In this document: one piece after another, positions 37,111 to 52,100 of the stretch
Layout of the letters: each line of letters starts with the position of its first letter
How positions within the stretch are numbered: the first letter of the stretch is position 1
Origin: Lepturacanthus savala
Taxonomy: Eukaryota; Chordata; Actinopteri; Scombriformes; Trichiuridae
Assembly (NCBI GenBank): GCA_030544235.1
Contig: CM060471.1
Span: 5,970,348 to 6,034,347, forward strand
Direction of reading: 5' to 3'
Length of the DNA: 64,000 bases
Made by a program: the position numbers and the translations under genes
Notes under the pieces: generated by a model
What the model was told of the DNA's origin: nothing
The model's input: the letters and a program-made list of their open reading frames with translations, nothing else
Database searches by the model: none

Positions 37111-38064
37111 GTGTGTCAGCCAACAAAGACATGAAAAGCTACATTTTTGCTCCTTTTGATGATACTTGATGTGGGTCATTATTGTACTTTCAGAAAGAAT
37201 TCTTTGTACCTTTGTGTGTAAATATATATATTATAACAAATTTGAAAGGTGGTATTTAAAGGAATCCTGGTGATTTCCAGATAATGTCATGTTTTAGGTC
37301 TACCTACTTCACCACAACCACGGTATTGTTGACTGTTGTCCAAGTATGTCCGGTATTTCGATCGGCCCCTATCAGAGCAGTAACTCAGTAGAACAGAACC
37401 CTTCCACCGCTTTGATAGTGTTATTACCTGCAACAATCATGTCATTGATATGATTTATAAGCTGGTATTATTTTAGTGGACCTGCAGCCAGTCGAGCTCA
37501 TGTTGGTGAGCTGCGAGGTGCTTCAGTGATCAAAGGCTGGCAGTGCGTTCCTCCCTGACCTGTGTCGAGAGTTCAGCAAAAGGCCACGCTTCACCCTGCA
37601 GTGGTTTGCAAGCACTTTTTAGTTATGCAGCACACAAACTGCTGTTTGCAGAAGAATAACAAGAAACAACAACACACACAGCGTTTGAAGTACCAGAAAA
37701 TGACAGTTTTTACCAGTTGCTTACATACTTTTTGCGGAATTTGGCTCATTGTGTCGAAACTCTACACAGAAACGAAATGAGACACAGCATTTGTGGCTAA
37801 ACATCTTAGTGAAAAGCAGCAGTTTAGACCTGGAGATGTAATAATGTGAATGAAAATACTAAATTCTGCAACAATCATGCAGACCATGATTAGTAAATCA
37901 GCCTTTTTTAATATGCATTTTTACCCCAAAAATGAAGACTATATTCTGGGGTTCTTTAATATATTTCAGTGTTTATTGATTAAACAAGGCAACAATTCTA
38001 TTACCCAACAAATCCCCTATAGACCAGCCTCACAAAACCGATCATTCTAATTTTGACAGAGGCA

Positions 38065-38370
38065 GTATTTAAAGGTACAATGTGTTGTTCCTGGTGGCAT
38101 CTAGTGGTGATGTTACTGATGTCAACCAACTGAGTACCTCAAGCATGTAGGAGAATCTAGAGTGGCCATAAAAATAGTTTGGTTTGTCCATTTTTAGCTA
38201 CTGTACATACCGGTACATGGTGGTGCAACAGTGCTCCAATGTAGACAAAGAACAGCGCTCAATCAATATATAACTTAGGAAATATTATATTCCATTTCTG
38301 CAGAATCTGTTCCACTAGATGCTGCTAAAATGCTGCTAAATCCCACAAAATCTTATACACTGTAAATGTA
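38065..38370 (+). mobile_element. MITE-like element, copy 4
   Basis: Left end 'ttaaaggtacaatgtgttg', then 'ggtggcatctagtggtgat'. Right part 'ttccatttctgcagaatctg', ending 'aatcttatacactgta'. Same family as 10985-11270. No coding capacity. Confidence 0.7.
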
Positions 38371-39784
38371 ATTAAACCAGTAAGAGGATTTTATCCACAA
38401 CTCTGCTTCTGGAAAATGGCCAAATAAAACTGAAATCCACAGACTATTGGTGAAGAGCTTTGAAACAAGGTCCAGACTTTACAAGGCTGTTGTATTAATA
38501 TCACATTTTATTTTAATTTGTTTAAAAGGTGGCCTGCTAAATGTTTGAATAGTGTGGATCCTGACTGGGATAATGTGCTCTGGACATGGGACCATAGCTT
38601 TTGCAGGTGTGAAAAAGAGAGGTGGTGAACAGCTGTTCAAATAAATGAAAGAAAAGAGGTCATTGGATTAATATCCCAGTTACCTCTGCTCAGACTAGGA
38701 ATGTTAGGAATTAAATATTGTCTAGGAAAAATGTAAAAAAAAAAAAAAAAAAAAAAAAGAAAAATGAAGTAAGATGTCATGAGAAACCGTTTTCAGAGAG
38801 CTGTGAATGATGGAAAGTTGGATAGTTTGTTTTACTGGGAGGAGAAGTGCACTGCATCTGTTTGGCTCCGCAAGTTTGTTCGAACAAACAACTCTGGGCT
38901 TCAAGTCAAAACATGAAAACTTTTCAAAACTCGCATTCATAATGCAACAAAGGCAGCATTTAATTTGGGTTTGCAAGCGCATTCTCAACAATAGTGACCA
39001 GCTTAAAGAGGCTGAGCCCTGTGATCAGGCTGATGCTGAACCATTCATGTGTCACATTTATCTTCTGCTGCTTCTTTGGCATCGTTGTGCAGATTGATGT
39101 TGAATGCGATGGTAAATCCTGCACTGACAGGTGTGTGTTGAAGCCAACTGCAGCCAAAGGAAGCGTGTCAGCTGGCGGATGCTCATGGCGTTTAAAACAG
39201 ACAAATGTTCTAAATCTTAATTGGACAACATGCCAATTACCGGTGCACACTTAAGAAAGATGATAGCACATTTCCCTGTCTAATTTGCCGCTGTCAGTTG
39301 AGAGGTAAGCTTGCTGTCGGGGTATAGAGCTGAGCTAATGACAGCTCTTTTCCAAATGTGCAGATTCTGTGGTCAAGCAGCAACAGGTTTTTCTCTGTGT
39401 GTATGTGTCTCTCTGTGTGCGTGTTTTTCTATAACACAGCTTTCCCTTTTAAAACTCGTCCTCTGCTTTTTCTTCAGATGTCACAGTGGAAAATCAGCTC
39501 ACATCTGTTTTTCCAGGGAAGGAAACTATTTTTATCTAAGCCCAAATAGCTTGTAGAATCTTGTTTGGTGTGGAGAGAATATAAAAGAAGACTGATTGAC
39601 TGTGGCATGAAGCGTAAATACACAAAGTAGACAATTGCTTTCTGCAAAACACATTTGCATTTTTGGATAGCGTTTTCAGGTCAAGGTCACGCTGCTGTGC
39701 GTGATGCATTAAATTTGTTCATGGCCACTTGTCTCAGGCGATAACTTGCAGGGACCCTGCTGATATTACTATTGATGTAATACA

Positions 39785-39870
39785 AATAATAATAAACTTT
39801 ATTCATATACTACCTTTCATGCAGAATCATAGTGCTTAACAATAAAAGGAAGAAACAAGAGAACTAAAAA
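39785..39870 (-). repeat. Retroelement 3'-end-like fragment
   Basis: 'aataaactttattcatatac' with 'ctttcatgcagaatcatagt' resembles a common fish LINE/SINE tail in reverse orientation. Family not determined. Confidence 0.4.
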
Positions 39871-40987
39871 CAGGCAAAGAATTGCAAATACTGTGGGATA
39901 AAAGCAAGCAATTATATGAATGAACAAAAGAAGCAGTAAAAAAAACAGGTATGTTAAGAACAATAGAACATGCAAAAAATAAAACAGAGGAAGATATAGT
40001 AAGAGATGAAAATAACATAATTCTTCCTAATCAGTACATTAGCATCTTTTTTATGCTGATTACACAATTTTGTTTAGTTCTTATTCACCTTCAGTCTGTA
40101 TTCATATATCTCTTCTTAATCTTGTGGTCTTATATGCATCTATATATCTATCTATATATGTGAAAAATGTTACCTGCATGAAGTTATTGTTGATTTATAT
40201 TAAATTTATATTGCATATACTTGTATGCTGTAGATTGCTTTTGTCTGTTTGAAAAAGAGATGTTGATCTTAATCATCCTGACTCTGTATACTCAGTGTAT
40301 GTTGTTTTTAAACAATATAGTGACTCATTCGGTGCATGGGGTAAATTAGCTGTAGCTCCATATTCTGCAGAAACAAATCAAAGAGTAGAATCGCTGTTAG
40401 TTGTCTTGGATATTTTGGTGGGTAGACCAGGCAGAGGCTTGTCTCATGCTGAGCTGAATTCCTGTGTAAAACTCTAGATTTGGTTTATGTCACGGAAAAT
40501 TATTGTGTTTACATCAGTGTGTCGGGTTGACAGACGTCTGTTTAGCCTGTGAGTCTGGTTCCATGTGGTCTGGTCGACTGGTGAGTTGGTGAAAGAGAGC
40601 AGGACTCCGACCAGTCCCCCCCCTGCAATAAAATGCAACTGCAAATGCCAGTGACATCTTATTTCAGCTAATATCTGTTGGCTGAACTCTACCTTGATCT
40701 CCAGCCTCTGTACCATGTGGTGATCAGTTCTGCATGAAAGACTATTCACAGCTCATGGTGTTTGTTTTATCTGGCTGGAGATGCTGGAGGGGTGGTGTCA
40801 ACTGCTCAAGGAGTGGTTTTGATTACATAAGACCTATCAAATTGACTTTAAAACTCTCTTTAAAACTTTCATCACTAAGCAATGAAATGTTTACACCTGT
40901 AGTTTACATGTTTTTATATGTTGGTTATTCAGAAATATATATGCATATCAATTTCGAAGGTTTATTTCTTTTAATTTTGATGGTTGT

Positions 40988-42218
40988 AACTGACAGTTAA
41001 TGAAAATCCCAAATTCAGTATCTGAGAAAATTTTGATATTCCTTAAGACAAATCCTAAAAAAGATTTCTAGCCAAATGAAAAGCATGAACATGAAGTATG
41101 AACATGTAAAGCAGTCAATACTTAGTTAGGCTCCTTTTGCCTGAATTACTGCAGCAATGTGGCGTGGCATGGAGTCCATCAGTCCTGAGATTCCAGGTTG
41201 CTCTGATAGTGGCCTTCAGGTCTTCTGCATTGGTGGGTCTGGCATGGCTTCATATCTTCCTCTTCACAATAAGGCCAGTTGAGTTTGCTGGCCATTTCAT
41301 ACCATGGTACTTAAACCAGGTACTGGTAGTGTTGTCACTGTGTGCAGGTGCCAGGTCCTTTTGGAAAATTAAATCTGCATCTCCATAAAGTTGATCAGCA
41401 GCAGGATGCATGAAGTTCTCTAAAACCAGCTGCATTGATCTTGGACTTAAGAAAACACAGCGGACCAACACCAGTAGATGACATGACACCACAAACCATC
41501 ACTGACTGCGGAAACTTTACACTCGACCTCAAGCAACATGGACTCTGTGCCTCTCTTCTCTTCCTCCAGACTCTGGGACCTTGATTTCCAGGACCTGATA
41601 AATTTACTTTCATCAGAGAACATAACTTTGGACCACTCAGTAGCAGTCCAGTCCTTTTGTCTTTAGTCCAGTCGAGACCCTTCTGGCACTGTCTCCTGTT
41701 CAAGAGTGGCTTGATACATGGAATGTGACAGCTGAAACCCATGTCTTGCATATGTCCGTGCATGGTGGTTCTTGAAGCATTGACTCCAGCTGAGACCACT
41801 CTTCATTAAGAGAATGGGATTTGTTTCATAATCATCTCCAGGGTGTTGTTATCCCTATCGCTTGTACACTTATTTTTCTACCCCATCTTTTCCTTCCCTT
41901 TGCCACTCTATTAATATGCTTAGACACTGAGCTCTATAAACAGCCAGCCTCTTTAGCAATGACCTTTTGTGTCTTTCCCTCCTTGTGCAAAGTGTCAATG
42001 TTTGTCTTTTGGACAGCTGTCAGGTCAGCAGTCTTCTCTATGATTGTGAAACCTACAGAACTAGACCGAGAGACCATTTAAAGGCCTTTGCAGGTGTTGG
42101 GAGTTAATTACCTTATTTGGGTACGGCACCAGGTGTCTTCAATATTGAACCTTACAATTATTATTATAATTATATATTATATACCCAAGATACTCAATTT
42201 GTATGTTTCATTAGTTGT
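40988..42218 (-). mobile_element. Degraded Tc1/mariner-like transposon
   Basis: Left end 'gttaatgaaaatcccaaattc' is mirrored by 'actcaatttgtatgtttcat' at the right. Minus-strand open fragments (41395-41799 and 41250-41492, in different frames) read as pieces of a Tc1-like DDE transposase, including the segment with the catalytic-type aspartate (KDLAPAHS). Frameshifts and divergence make it inactive. It lies in the region before the first rod exon. Confidence 0.85.
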
Positions 42219-42821
42219 ATGTACATATGGGATAAGTTTGCTCACAAAATACTAGTAACTTTATGCAAAAATCTACATTTCATGGGTGTTCACATAGCTC
42301 ACTATGTCATCTGCTGTTGACCACATCCAGTTGGTGGCTGTGATGCAACTTTTCTTTAATTTGCCAGCCACCTTTAAGCACCATGCCTCTGATTCAGTGT
42401 GGAGCAGTTGAAACCCAGAAGAATTATCATAATATATTGCAATATTTTTCCATTCCTAATATATACCACATGTACAGTGGTGTTTTTAGTGAATAAAAAC
42501 AACTCCTCTCATGCACTAACCAGAAGTGGCCAAAAATGTATTCAGTGTAATGGCTTGTTGGATTCTGTAGTCTGGTTTTGAGTCTATAGAACACAAAAAG
42601 CATGAGACACCCATTAAAAAAAACAACGTACAAGTACAGGTTGCATCTTTAAAACCCTTCTCAGCTGCCTGTACTGCCGCTGCAGCTAATATCTATTTGC
42701 AGTTTAATGCAGATGGAGAGACACATTTGATAGATTGAAAATATTTTATTAAAAGAGATGACCAGATGTGCATCTGTCATACATTCATACATAGGTGTAG
42801 ATGTCTTGCAGAAAGGATAAC

Positions 42822-42957
<136 letters not shown>

Positions 42958-43112
42958 AGAGATGGGCTACAGTTCAGACGCCAGACAGAAGTGAAAAAAA
43001 GTGAAAGTGAGTGAGTCAGTCAGCCAAGCTGCAATATCAGACTGTGTGTGTGTGTGTGGATGTCTGCATGTGTGTGAGTGATTATTCCAGGTTGTGTCTC
43101 TTGTCATTGCAG

Positions 43113-46100
43113 CAGCAGCACATTCACACACAGGAGGCAGGGATGAGGGAGAGAGAGGAGCTGAGGAGAGCCATAGAGCAGAGTGACCGACTCCTCTCTA
43201 AGGTCCGGCAGCTGGAGGAGCAGAACACTCAGCTTAACAAGGAAAAGAATGAGGTGGCCACTAAATACCGAGCTGTAAGTCCACTGCTCTGCTCTGCTGC
43301 ATCTCTGTCTATGCTTCTCCTCTCTTTTCATTTTCCCCCTTTAAAAAAATAGCTTCTCTTTTGTTTCACTCACTTGATACTTTCACATCATTTGTGATTA
43401 GGTCTGAATTTCTGCTCGATAAGGGATTCTGAACATTGTCATTATACCAACCCCGGGTGGATGAAATTAAGTGGATAATGATACCCTAGCAGAGGGAAGA
43501 GAGATGCAGCCACTGTGGCAGCAACTGTGTTCCAGCTTGTTTTCATGCCTCCTTTCTCTTTGTGGCTTTTTATACTGCTGTGTTGACTGTTTTCCAGCTG
43601 ATCATTTTATTGAGAGAGAGTTTTTTTTTTTTTTTTTTCCCCAAGACTGCTGTCAAATTGCTGTGAGGTTCCATGCTGTTTCCTGGCCCGGGGCTCACTG
43701 CATGACTGATTGGTTTACTGCGAGCGCCGTTTGAGTGGCACATCCCCTCCTGTTGGGAGGTACTGCCGCAAGTTTTATTGTGAGAAATACAAACCGTCAA
43801 TACTGTACATACATACCATGTACAAGTATTTTCATTACTTTTGGTTTCACACCAACATACAGTTTTGATTCACTCTCACTGCTCTCATCAAAATCAGGCA
43901 TCTATTTTAGTGCAAAATTTTCTTACAAATGCACTGTACTGTACGTGCATACCACTCAAATAGCTGACAGACATAGATAGTGTCTAGGTGGTGAATATAG
44001 TGGCAGCTGTAGAGACAGAAACTGAGTTAAAATAAATATAAATATTGAACTAATATTGCACTATATTGCTCAGTCTGTTTGCCACAATAATGATATAAGG
44101 TGATTTGTTTTTCACCATTTTGGCATTGACCCCAGGTAGCAGTGGTTTTAACACGTTCCACTCATTTTTTATGTAAATGCAATGCTTTCTATGGCTGCTC
44201 CACATTTACTTATAGTTGACGGTCTAGGCTACTTTATGCAAATCAGGGAAGTCCAGCATGACGTGCCGTCTCTGGATTCTGGCACACTCTTTTTGTTATA
44301 TAACAGAAAGTCTCAGAAACAAGCTGCCATGTTGGTTCGAAATCCAAGAGCAGCCCAAACGGCCAATGCTGGGGAAGTGATGTAATCATTCACATCCTAA
44401 AAACACACATGTGGACCATTAGCATCAAGCATAATTATGACTTACTGTAACATTTGCTAAAATCTAGCCATTTTTATTGTATATTTGTGACCCGGTTTAA
44501 GAGATTTATGTCCTCAATGGGAACCAATGGAGAGATCCACTTAGTAGCTTTTAGAACTTTGAACTGTGTTTTACGGCCTTCATTCAATCAAGTTGTTAAA
44601 AAGCCAGCACCACTCACTGAACAGAGACCATACAATAGCTGACCTTTTAGCTCACTCTACTTTGTAGCATATTTTCCCAATAGATCAACTAAAGCCCGCT
44701 GTTTTTTTGAGATTGAATTATTGTATAAGTTAGTGCATCCATCCTTATCAGATTAATTCTCATAGCAGAGAAAAGCATTGAAACCATCTTGTGGTTTGTA
44801 CAAGTTACTCATTCTCAGACCAAGCAGATCACTGAGCTCTGGCAAACTCTGGTCAGTTTAGTGATGTCATGCGACTGTATGACTGTATTTCCAACTACCG
44901 TAGTCCAAACTGTTTTCACACTGCAACCTATCAAGTTGCATATAGAAGCTTTCAGATAACTTCCAGTGGTGATCTCCTTCTTTTTAATAAAAGTTAGTAG
45001 ATGTGCAGGTCTTCTGGAGGCAAAGGGTTTAGTGTAAGCGTGGACTGGAATGACTGTTGCCAGTGTTTGTGGAAAGCACTGCAGGGTTGCCCACAGCAAG
45101 CAGGATTTGGTCATTACTTGTAGCTGAGAGCCTTAGCAGACTCTTCCGATGGCTTGGACGGAACAGGTCGTAAACCTGCCTTGAAGAGTTGGACTGCAGC
45201 TCTCATCGCTGCTTTTTGTTTTACTGCGTCTGGATATGACGACCTCGACCTCATGCGTTACGGCTGATCTTTGTGAGTACTGTGACCTTCAGCAGGTATT
45301 GTCTGCATAGTCTGTCAAAATCATTGTGGTGGTGAATTAAGGGGTTAATCAGAAAATGTTTTTATTGATATATCCAGGTGTGCTCTGGCTCCAACTGTGT
45401 CTTCTCTTTACAACTGAGATTAGCCAACCATAAATAATGAAGATAATCTGTGGCGAGACGGATCAGGCAGCATAATTCATACCTTGGAATCCTTCAGATT
45501 TGACTGCAGTGGGAAATGTGACCCCTTGTCAGAGCTATTTAGTGCTGCTGCTGCCTGCAGGAAGCCTTCCAGTTTTCCAGAGGAAGTTTGTCCCCCGCCT
45601 CATTATCCTGTCATTTGCTGAAGCTGGAGGGACACTTCACACATCTTTCATCAGGATGAATTCCTGCTTCCTAATCAACCTGAATGAACAGCCACTGAGT
45701 CTAACAGACTTGACATTCTTATGATCTTCTTTTTAAATTCTTGAAATGTTTGACCTCTCTAAATAATAAAGAAAAAAAATTTTCCACATTGCTATTATTG
45801 TATTTGATGGATATTAAGCTATACAGACTGTGAAGGCTTTACCTGTTTCTTTCTTTTTCTGTTACTGTATGTAGATCTGCACATAAGTGATTAATTGGAA
45901 GCATATTTATAAATGAGGCCCCTTGAACTGAAAAATACATTCTCCCAGTGTTTTTGTTCCCTGTTAATTGTTTTTTTTTATCTCTTGCTGTACACCAAAT
46001 ATATGTCAAAAAAATATTTTGCCATCAAAATCCCAGTTTTTTCTCTTCCTGTAAAACAGTTTCTAATGTTTGATGACTCATCCTGTGCTTAGGGGTGATT

Positions 46101-49100
46101 AAATTAACAACTTTGTTGTTAATTTAAAAAAAAAAGTATAACATGCTAAACACTCCGCCCTGTTCCTTCTTGCTGTCCAATCAAATTTGAGGATTTAATT
46201 GAAATCCCTCTTTTAACTGTTCAAACCTCAAATAATAAGTTTCACTGGGTAAGTCAAAATTTGCTATAACAAGGTGTCTAAGCATGGCAAAATGCTTACA
46301 ATTCCAATGCTAACACTGTTTATGTTCCCCACCCTATTTGTGTTAGCATGCTATTAGCTAATTAGCACTCTACCAGAGTAGTAGTGGTACAGGGCTGCAG
46401 ATTTTGACCATTCTTTGAAAGTGAACACAAGTTCTGCAACATGTGTGATGATCGTTCGGCTGCTTTGGTGGCTGCACACAGCATGTGATGTAGTGTCTGC
46501 TAATGTGGTGCTGTAAGGGATTCACATGCTCCAAGGTCTAGGACACAGCTATTAACATGGTCCAAAAATGAAGTGGTCTACAGCTAACTTGACGCAGAGA
46601 GATTTTTATGTGTAACAAACCATCTGGGAAGTCATCCATGGAAACAGTTTGGAAAAGGGCAACACTTTCAAAAATTACTTGGCAGATTTGCCCTGATGAA
46701 GGCCTGTGTTGGCTTAAATATGTCAGTTTTATACCTATTCAAATAATCTTTATGTTCTTATAATGAAATAGCCAAGCAATAAAGGCTTTTAAGAGTTTTC
46801 TACTAGAAGATTTAAAATCTTTTTTTTTCCTTTTGATATTTGCAACCCTCTACAAAAGAGCATCTTCCAATTTATTACTCATCAGGTACCTATGTGTGTG
46901 CACTCAATCTCATGTTTTTCTAATACTTGGCAGGTGATTAGATGAAACTTCTGTCTATCACCGTCTATCACAGGTTGAACAAGACATCATCTTGTGATCA
47001 AAAGATCATATACAATGCTGATTGGTCCGAAATACCATCATATGGACCTAAATGAATCGCTTGAAGCCTGTCAAGAAGTTGCGTGGTCTCTTGAATCCAG
47101 CTGCCTCACAAACTTAGTGTATAGCTGAATATTTTTAAAACAAAATGAGGAGAGAGGAGGAGTCTGGTGGGGAGAAAGAGACAAGAAGATGTTCCGACTC
47201 AAGACGCCACTGATGATGAAAGTGTAGGCAGGAATAGAACAGAGCCAGAAAAAGTACTACTTCCAACCACAATGGCTAAAGCAGTATCCGCTAATCACTG
47301 CGATTATACAGTGATCATATGTGACGAATAAAGATAGATAGATTGATTGTTTGGTTGCGGTACGAGGGGAAAGCTACGCTGTGTGTGTATTACAGGAAAT
47401 TCTAAACTTGTTACCGGGTCAGCACAGTTTAAGCCTGAACCTTTGAAGTTGCACAACAACAGTAAGCAACACAAAATCCACAAGTACAGATGCATGACCC
47501 AAAATACCCCTGACTGGCCCTGACTTTGCAGTGGATAAATAAGAGTAATGGCTCAATGGAGTAGAATGAAGTGGTCATCAAGTTCATCACTGCATATATA
47601 ACAGACTGAAAGGGGAACTCCCCTTCGTAAAATTTAAATCCCAGATCACACTGATGAAGACAAATTATTCATCAGCATGCAAGGCCATTGATTAAAAAAA
47701 TGTGCCGGTGCAACCAAAGTTGGCTGCAGGTGGAAAAATTAGTCTGGAGCCCTGGCAGTAATAGTGAAGTACAGTTGATGCTGATGGGAATGTCATTAGA
47801 CATAAACCAGTTCTGGTTAACGTGACCTGATGATGGAGCTATATGAAACGTTAAGAGGTCATGAAATTATTGAGAGGCTTCACTCAAAGCCACAAATATC
47901 AACCTCATGGTGGTGCTGGAGGAAATATCAGCAGATCAAAGGAGTCAGTAGAATTCTTCCTCTGTGGACTGTGAATTTCTTTACGATAGTTAAAATGTCA
48001 ATCTCGTGGTATTGCTGGAGGAAATATCCAATATTTCAGTCTGGAGCAAAGATGTGGACAGGCTAACCGACAGACCAACATGAACCATGGTGCTAGCATG
48101 GCTTTAAGTGCCAGCAATAGAAAACCCATCATCTCCAGAAAGAGGAAAAGATGTGACGCCACTCGCACTGGAATTGAAAACATATTTAAAGAATGTTGCA
48201 AGAACACAAATAAAACTCAGACAATAAGTGTTACTTAAATGTTGATTATCATTCCAAGATGCGGGTGAAGACACAAGGTTCTTCTTTGCTTCTACTACAG
48301 TTCCAACTCTTTGGTAGAAATGGATATAAACTGAGAAAAGTCCACTGTTTACCCCTCAATTACTGCTAATGGGAAATAAATGTGGAGCGTTCCTGCAGAG
48401 CTATCCAGATGCCCCAGTTCTGCATGTGGAAAAACTTTCAGCCTGGACTGGCTCTGAAGTTTCTGGGGCCCAAGGCAAACTGTGGGACAAAAGACTGGCA
48501 GGGGAAGATGGATGAGGGCAGAAAAGAAGGACGGAGGAGGGTGAAGGGAACTGAATTGATATTCAAGGCTAAGAGCAAAGGAAGCAAATTAATTTATGAA
48601 CAAATTGGTGAGGAGAGATCAACTTTGAGGTGGATTTTGGGTGAAAGTCCAGACCAAGAAATTATAGAGACTGTCAGATGGACTCCATGACTAATAAGAT
48701 GTTACTAAAGACAGTGTTTGAGGTTTTAGTCCATTTCAGGCTTTTTTTAGAGTAAAATCCCAGATTGTTCATTGTTAGACATCAAGTTTTTACATTTTCT
48801 CTGTATGGACGGCGATGTCATTTGATCTTTAAACCTAGACTCAACTAGCCTAACAGAACTTTCTTTTGGTGCAACCATGGTTTTGAGTAAAATATTTTGA
48901 CAACCATTGCATGGAGGGTGGTGGGATATAGTTGGCCGATGATACAGTTGTTCATAATCCCAAAAGATGAATATTAATGACAGTTGATCCCCTGAAGCTT
49001 TCTCTTGCACCAAGAGCAGGTTAGAGTTTTTGGTATAAAATATGCCAACAATTAGCACCAATTCTTCACAGAATTATCATCTGCACACACACATAATGCA

Positions 49101-52100
49101 CACTCACTGCCACTCAGTGGTGTATTTGATGTCTGTCCAAGACAAAAATACATAAATGGCTTCTTATATTTCTGCTTTTGCCGTCAACGTTTAAAGTCTA
49201 TCTTCTATTAGTTGTTCAAATTATACTTAAATATGTTTCATGCCATGTTCATACCATTAGAAAATCCCCTTATAATGCACTTACAACGTAAGTGATGAAG
49301 ACAAAAATCCAAAGTTTTCCTCCTGCGCAAAGTTTATTTAAAAGTTGATCTGAACCTATTATCAAGCTTCACATGTCCAAATCAATAAAATCAAGTAGGC
49401 ATCTTTCAATGTTAGTCTATTTATTGCCAATGTCCCTCTTTTTCTTGCTTTATTTCCACTGCAGCTCAGCAAGAAAACATAAAGAGGGAATTTAATGCTA
49501 AAAAGCCTGTAAATGTGGCTAATGTGGTGTACATATTCTGATTGCTGAATAACTCCAACCGTTGAAGCCTTGTATAAGCTTCACAAACACTTTTAAATGA
49601 CTGTGTAGGCACGCTGTGGATTCTGTCCCCCATCACTTACATTGAAAGCACATTTGAAGGATCTTTTAATAGCCAGTACGAACAGGAGGAATCTAAGGAA
49701 TGTGAACAGTGAGGAACAACTCTTTCACTGTACAAGTGGGCATCTACAGTAGTCCAGAAGTCCTTTAATTGTACTAACGTTGGTGATTCTCTGATTTTTC
49801 AACAAGTGCATTGTAAGCTCAAAATTGAACAAAATTGGTTTGTTGGACAAACTAAAAGCATTTGTTTCATGACCAAACTGGCAAACATTTCCATCAGTTT
49901 CATCTGCACTTTGGTATAGGTTTGAAAGTAATAACATGCTGCTGAACAATAAGCATGCTAAAGATGTTAGCATGTTAGCATTGTTATCAACACATCCTCC
50001 TGCAGAACTCTTGATTCTAAGAAGGACTGGGACTCATGATTTTAAGAAGATAGGGAATTTAGATTAAAAGCATCCTGCAGCTGAACCTACAACTTGCTCC
50101 TCCCTCGGATCTTATCACTCACCTGACCTTCATGATGTTAAAAGGCAGCTGACAATGAAATGGTGGCTCTCTACCTTCATGGAGCCTTCAGTTTGTACTC
50201 TGAGATGCTGGGAATGTGGGTTGCATTTGGCAAGAAGCATCCAAACAGTCAAAGATCATCTGTGTGTCCAGAGGGCTTTTCCTGTAATGTTTTTATATAC
50301 ATTAATTTACATCAATATCATCTGCAAATCTTAATGAATCACAAATAGTAGAGTAAACAGGAAACTGGCTTGTTTATTTGTTCCAAGTCCTAAAGTTGGT
50401 ACAATCAGTGTCTGATAATTATTGGAGTTATTTGCATGTCTAATTCATTGGGAGCGTTGGTGTTAGACATGTTTGTAGCAGCAACTCTGTGTCTCTGGCT
50501 TCTCTAATTCAAGTGGGTGTTCCATGAACAGATCTCTCTGTGCTGCTTCCCCGCGCAAGAACCCAGACCACATTGTCAAAATAACGTGAATTCTCAGAAA
50601 TCCGGCCTTTTACATGTTTTTTTTTTGGTGTCTGGATGTCATCCACTGCTCAGTGGCATTGGCAGAGTGCTTATCCTTCCGTATATAACTGTCCACTCTG
50701 GGGCAGTTTTAGATACATTGTTATTCCAGTTTTATTTAGGTTAGAAAGGTCACATGTGGTCACATAGGAATCTGAATCATATTTTTATAAATTCAGTAAA
50801 TATGCAGGAATTTGTCTCGATGGCATGAATACAATAGTGTACTTTTCACAAAGATAGTACGAATAAATGTCCATGCAGTAACATTCATGTACAGATGAGT
50901 GCACTGATCACACTACATTCATTTTCCTCAAAAAATGAAGTTTCAACAGCTCAAACTTCACTTACTAACTTTTTCAGTCAACTCTATACATAGGTGCAGA
51001 TAAAGTATATGTAAAGCAGGTACTTGTGTATAGGAAAGCTGTACTGGTTGGGAATGACCTCTTAGATGATGATGAAGGTCATGATCTGTTGTTGAAAACT
51101 CAGGAACAAGCTAAAGGAACTGAAGTAAGACTTTTTGATATTACTTGTAATTCTTATTTATTTATTTTTTTTTTTGCTTTGACTAATGGAAAGTTTGACA
51201 TCTATGGTTCCATTACAGCTGAACAAACTTCCTCTGCTGTTGAAGACCATGTGATGTGGTTGACTGCTTTGGAAAAATCCTGGTGCTGAGATTGTTTTAT
51301 CAACTGTTTTCACAGTCAAAAACATTCACAATTACAAATCACATTTATTTTAAACTATAGTTCATTTGAGCATCTAGTTCTAGTATTGTAAATGTTAATG
51401 TTAATTATTATATATTTTCCCAATTAAGTTGTAACTTTAGTCTATTTTTCTAGTTTCTGCAGGGGTTATTGAAGTTCACTCCTATCTCAAATATTATCCT
51501 CCACCATGCTTGATGTAAACTGTAGATAGAGAAATGCTTAGTCTGGTCTTTGTGGGGCTCAGCAGCTTCATTCAAGAAAAACTTGAATCTTAAGCACAAT
51601 ATGCCTCCTTGTTCATGAGAAGATGAATGCTGTGGCTTTGTGGGGTATCATGTGGGTGTGGACGCACAAGACATTTATGTCAATTATAATGCAGACAGGG
51701 CACAAAAGGAAGTTTTGACTCTGGAACCCTGCCCTTGTTTTCTCGTCTTTCTGTGGTTTTGATGATGCAGCCGAGGGACGTATTTTCAGACGGAGCGATA
51801 AAAGGCTTTCTCCTGACCTGACATCTTACACCGACCACCATCTCCATGGGGGACACCCTTGGATCCCCGGAGACTACAGAGAGGCACCTGTTTCTGGGGG
51901 AGGAGACTACAGTGAGCGGAAGGAGACGGGAGAGGTGGTCTCTGTGGTGAATCACTGTGTGAGACTGGACCGAGCACTGGCTACCTGAGCTGGGTTTGTT
52001 AGCAGCAGCAGGCTGTGGGCAAACAGAGGAATGTCTGGAATTTAGTAGCTTATACCAGCAGAACCTACATTAACATGTAGATGAATGGTTGATTGAGTAA

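Noticed and set aside
38807..39254. Overlapping ORFs on both strands
   Set aside because: Open in several frames at once with no splice signals; may be conserved non-coding DNA but not supported as coding.
41250..41799. 134- and 80-codon minus-strand ORFs as host genes
   Set aside because: They are frameshifted pieces of a Tc1-like transposase within inverted termini.
48382..48690. 102-codon ORF in the rod intron
   Set aside because: No acceptor or donor of quality, no recognisable product, and adjacent repeat-like sequence.
51026..51289. 87-codon ORF in the rod intron
   Set aside because: A run of T-rich codons in the middle and no known homologue; splice context unconvincing.
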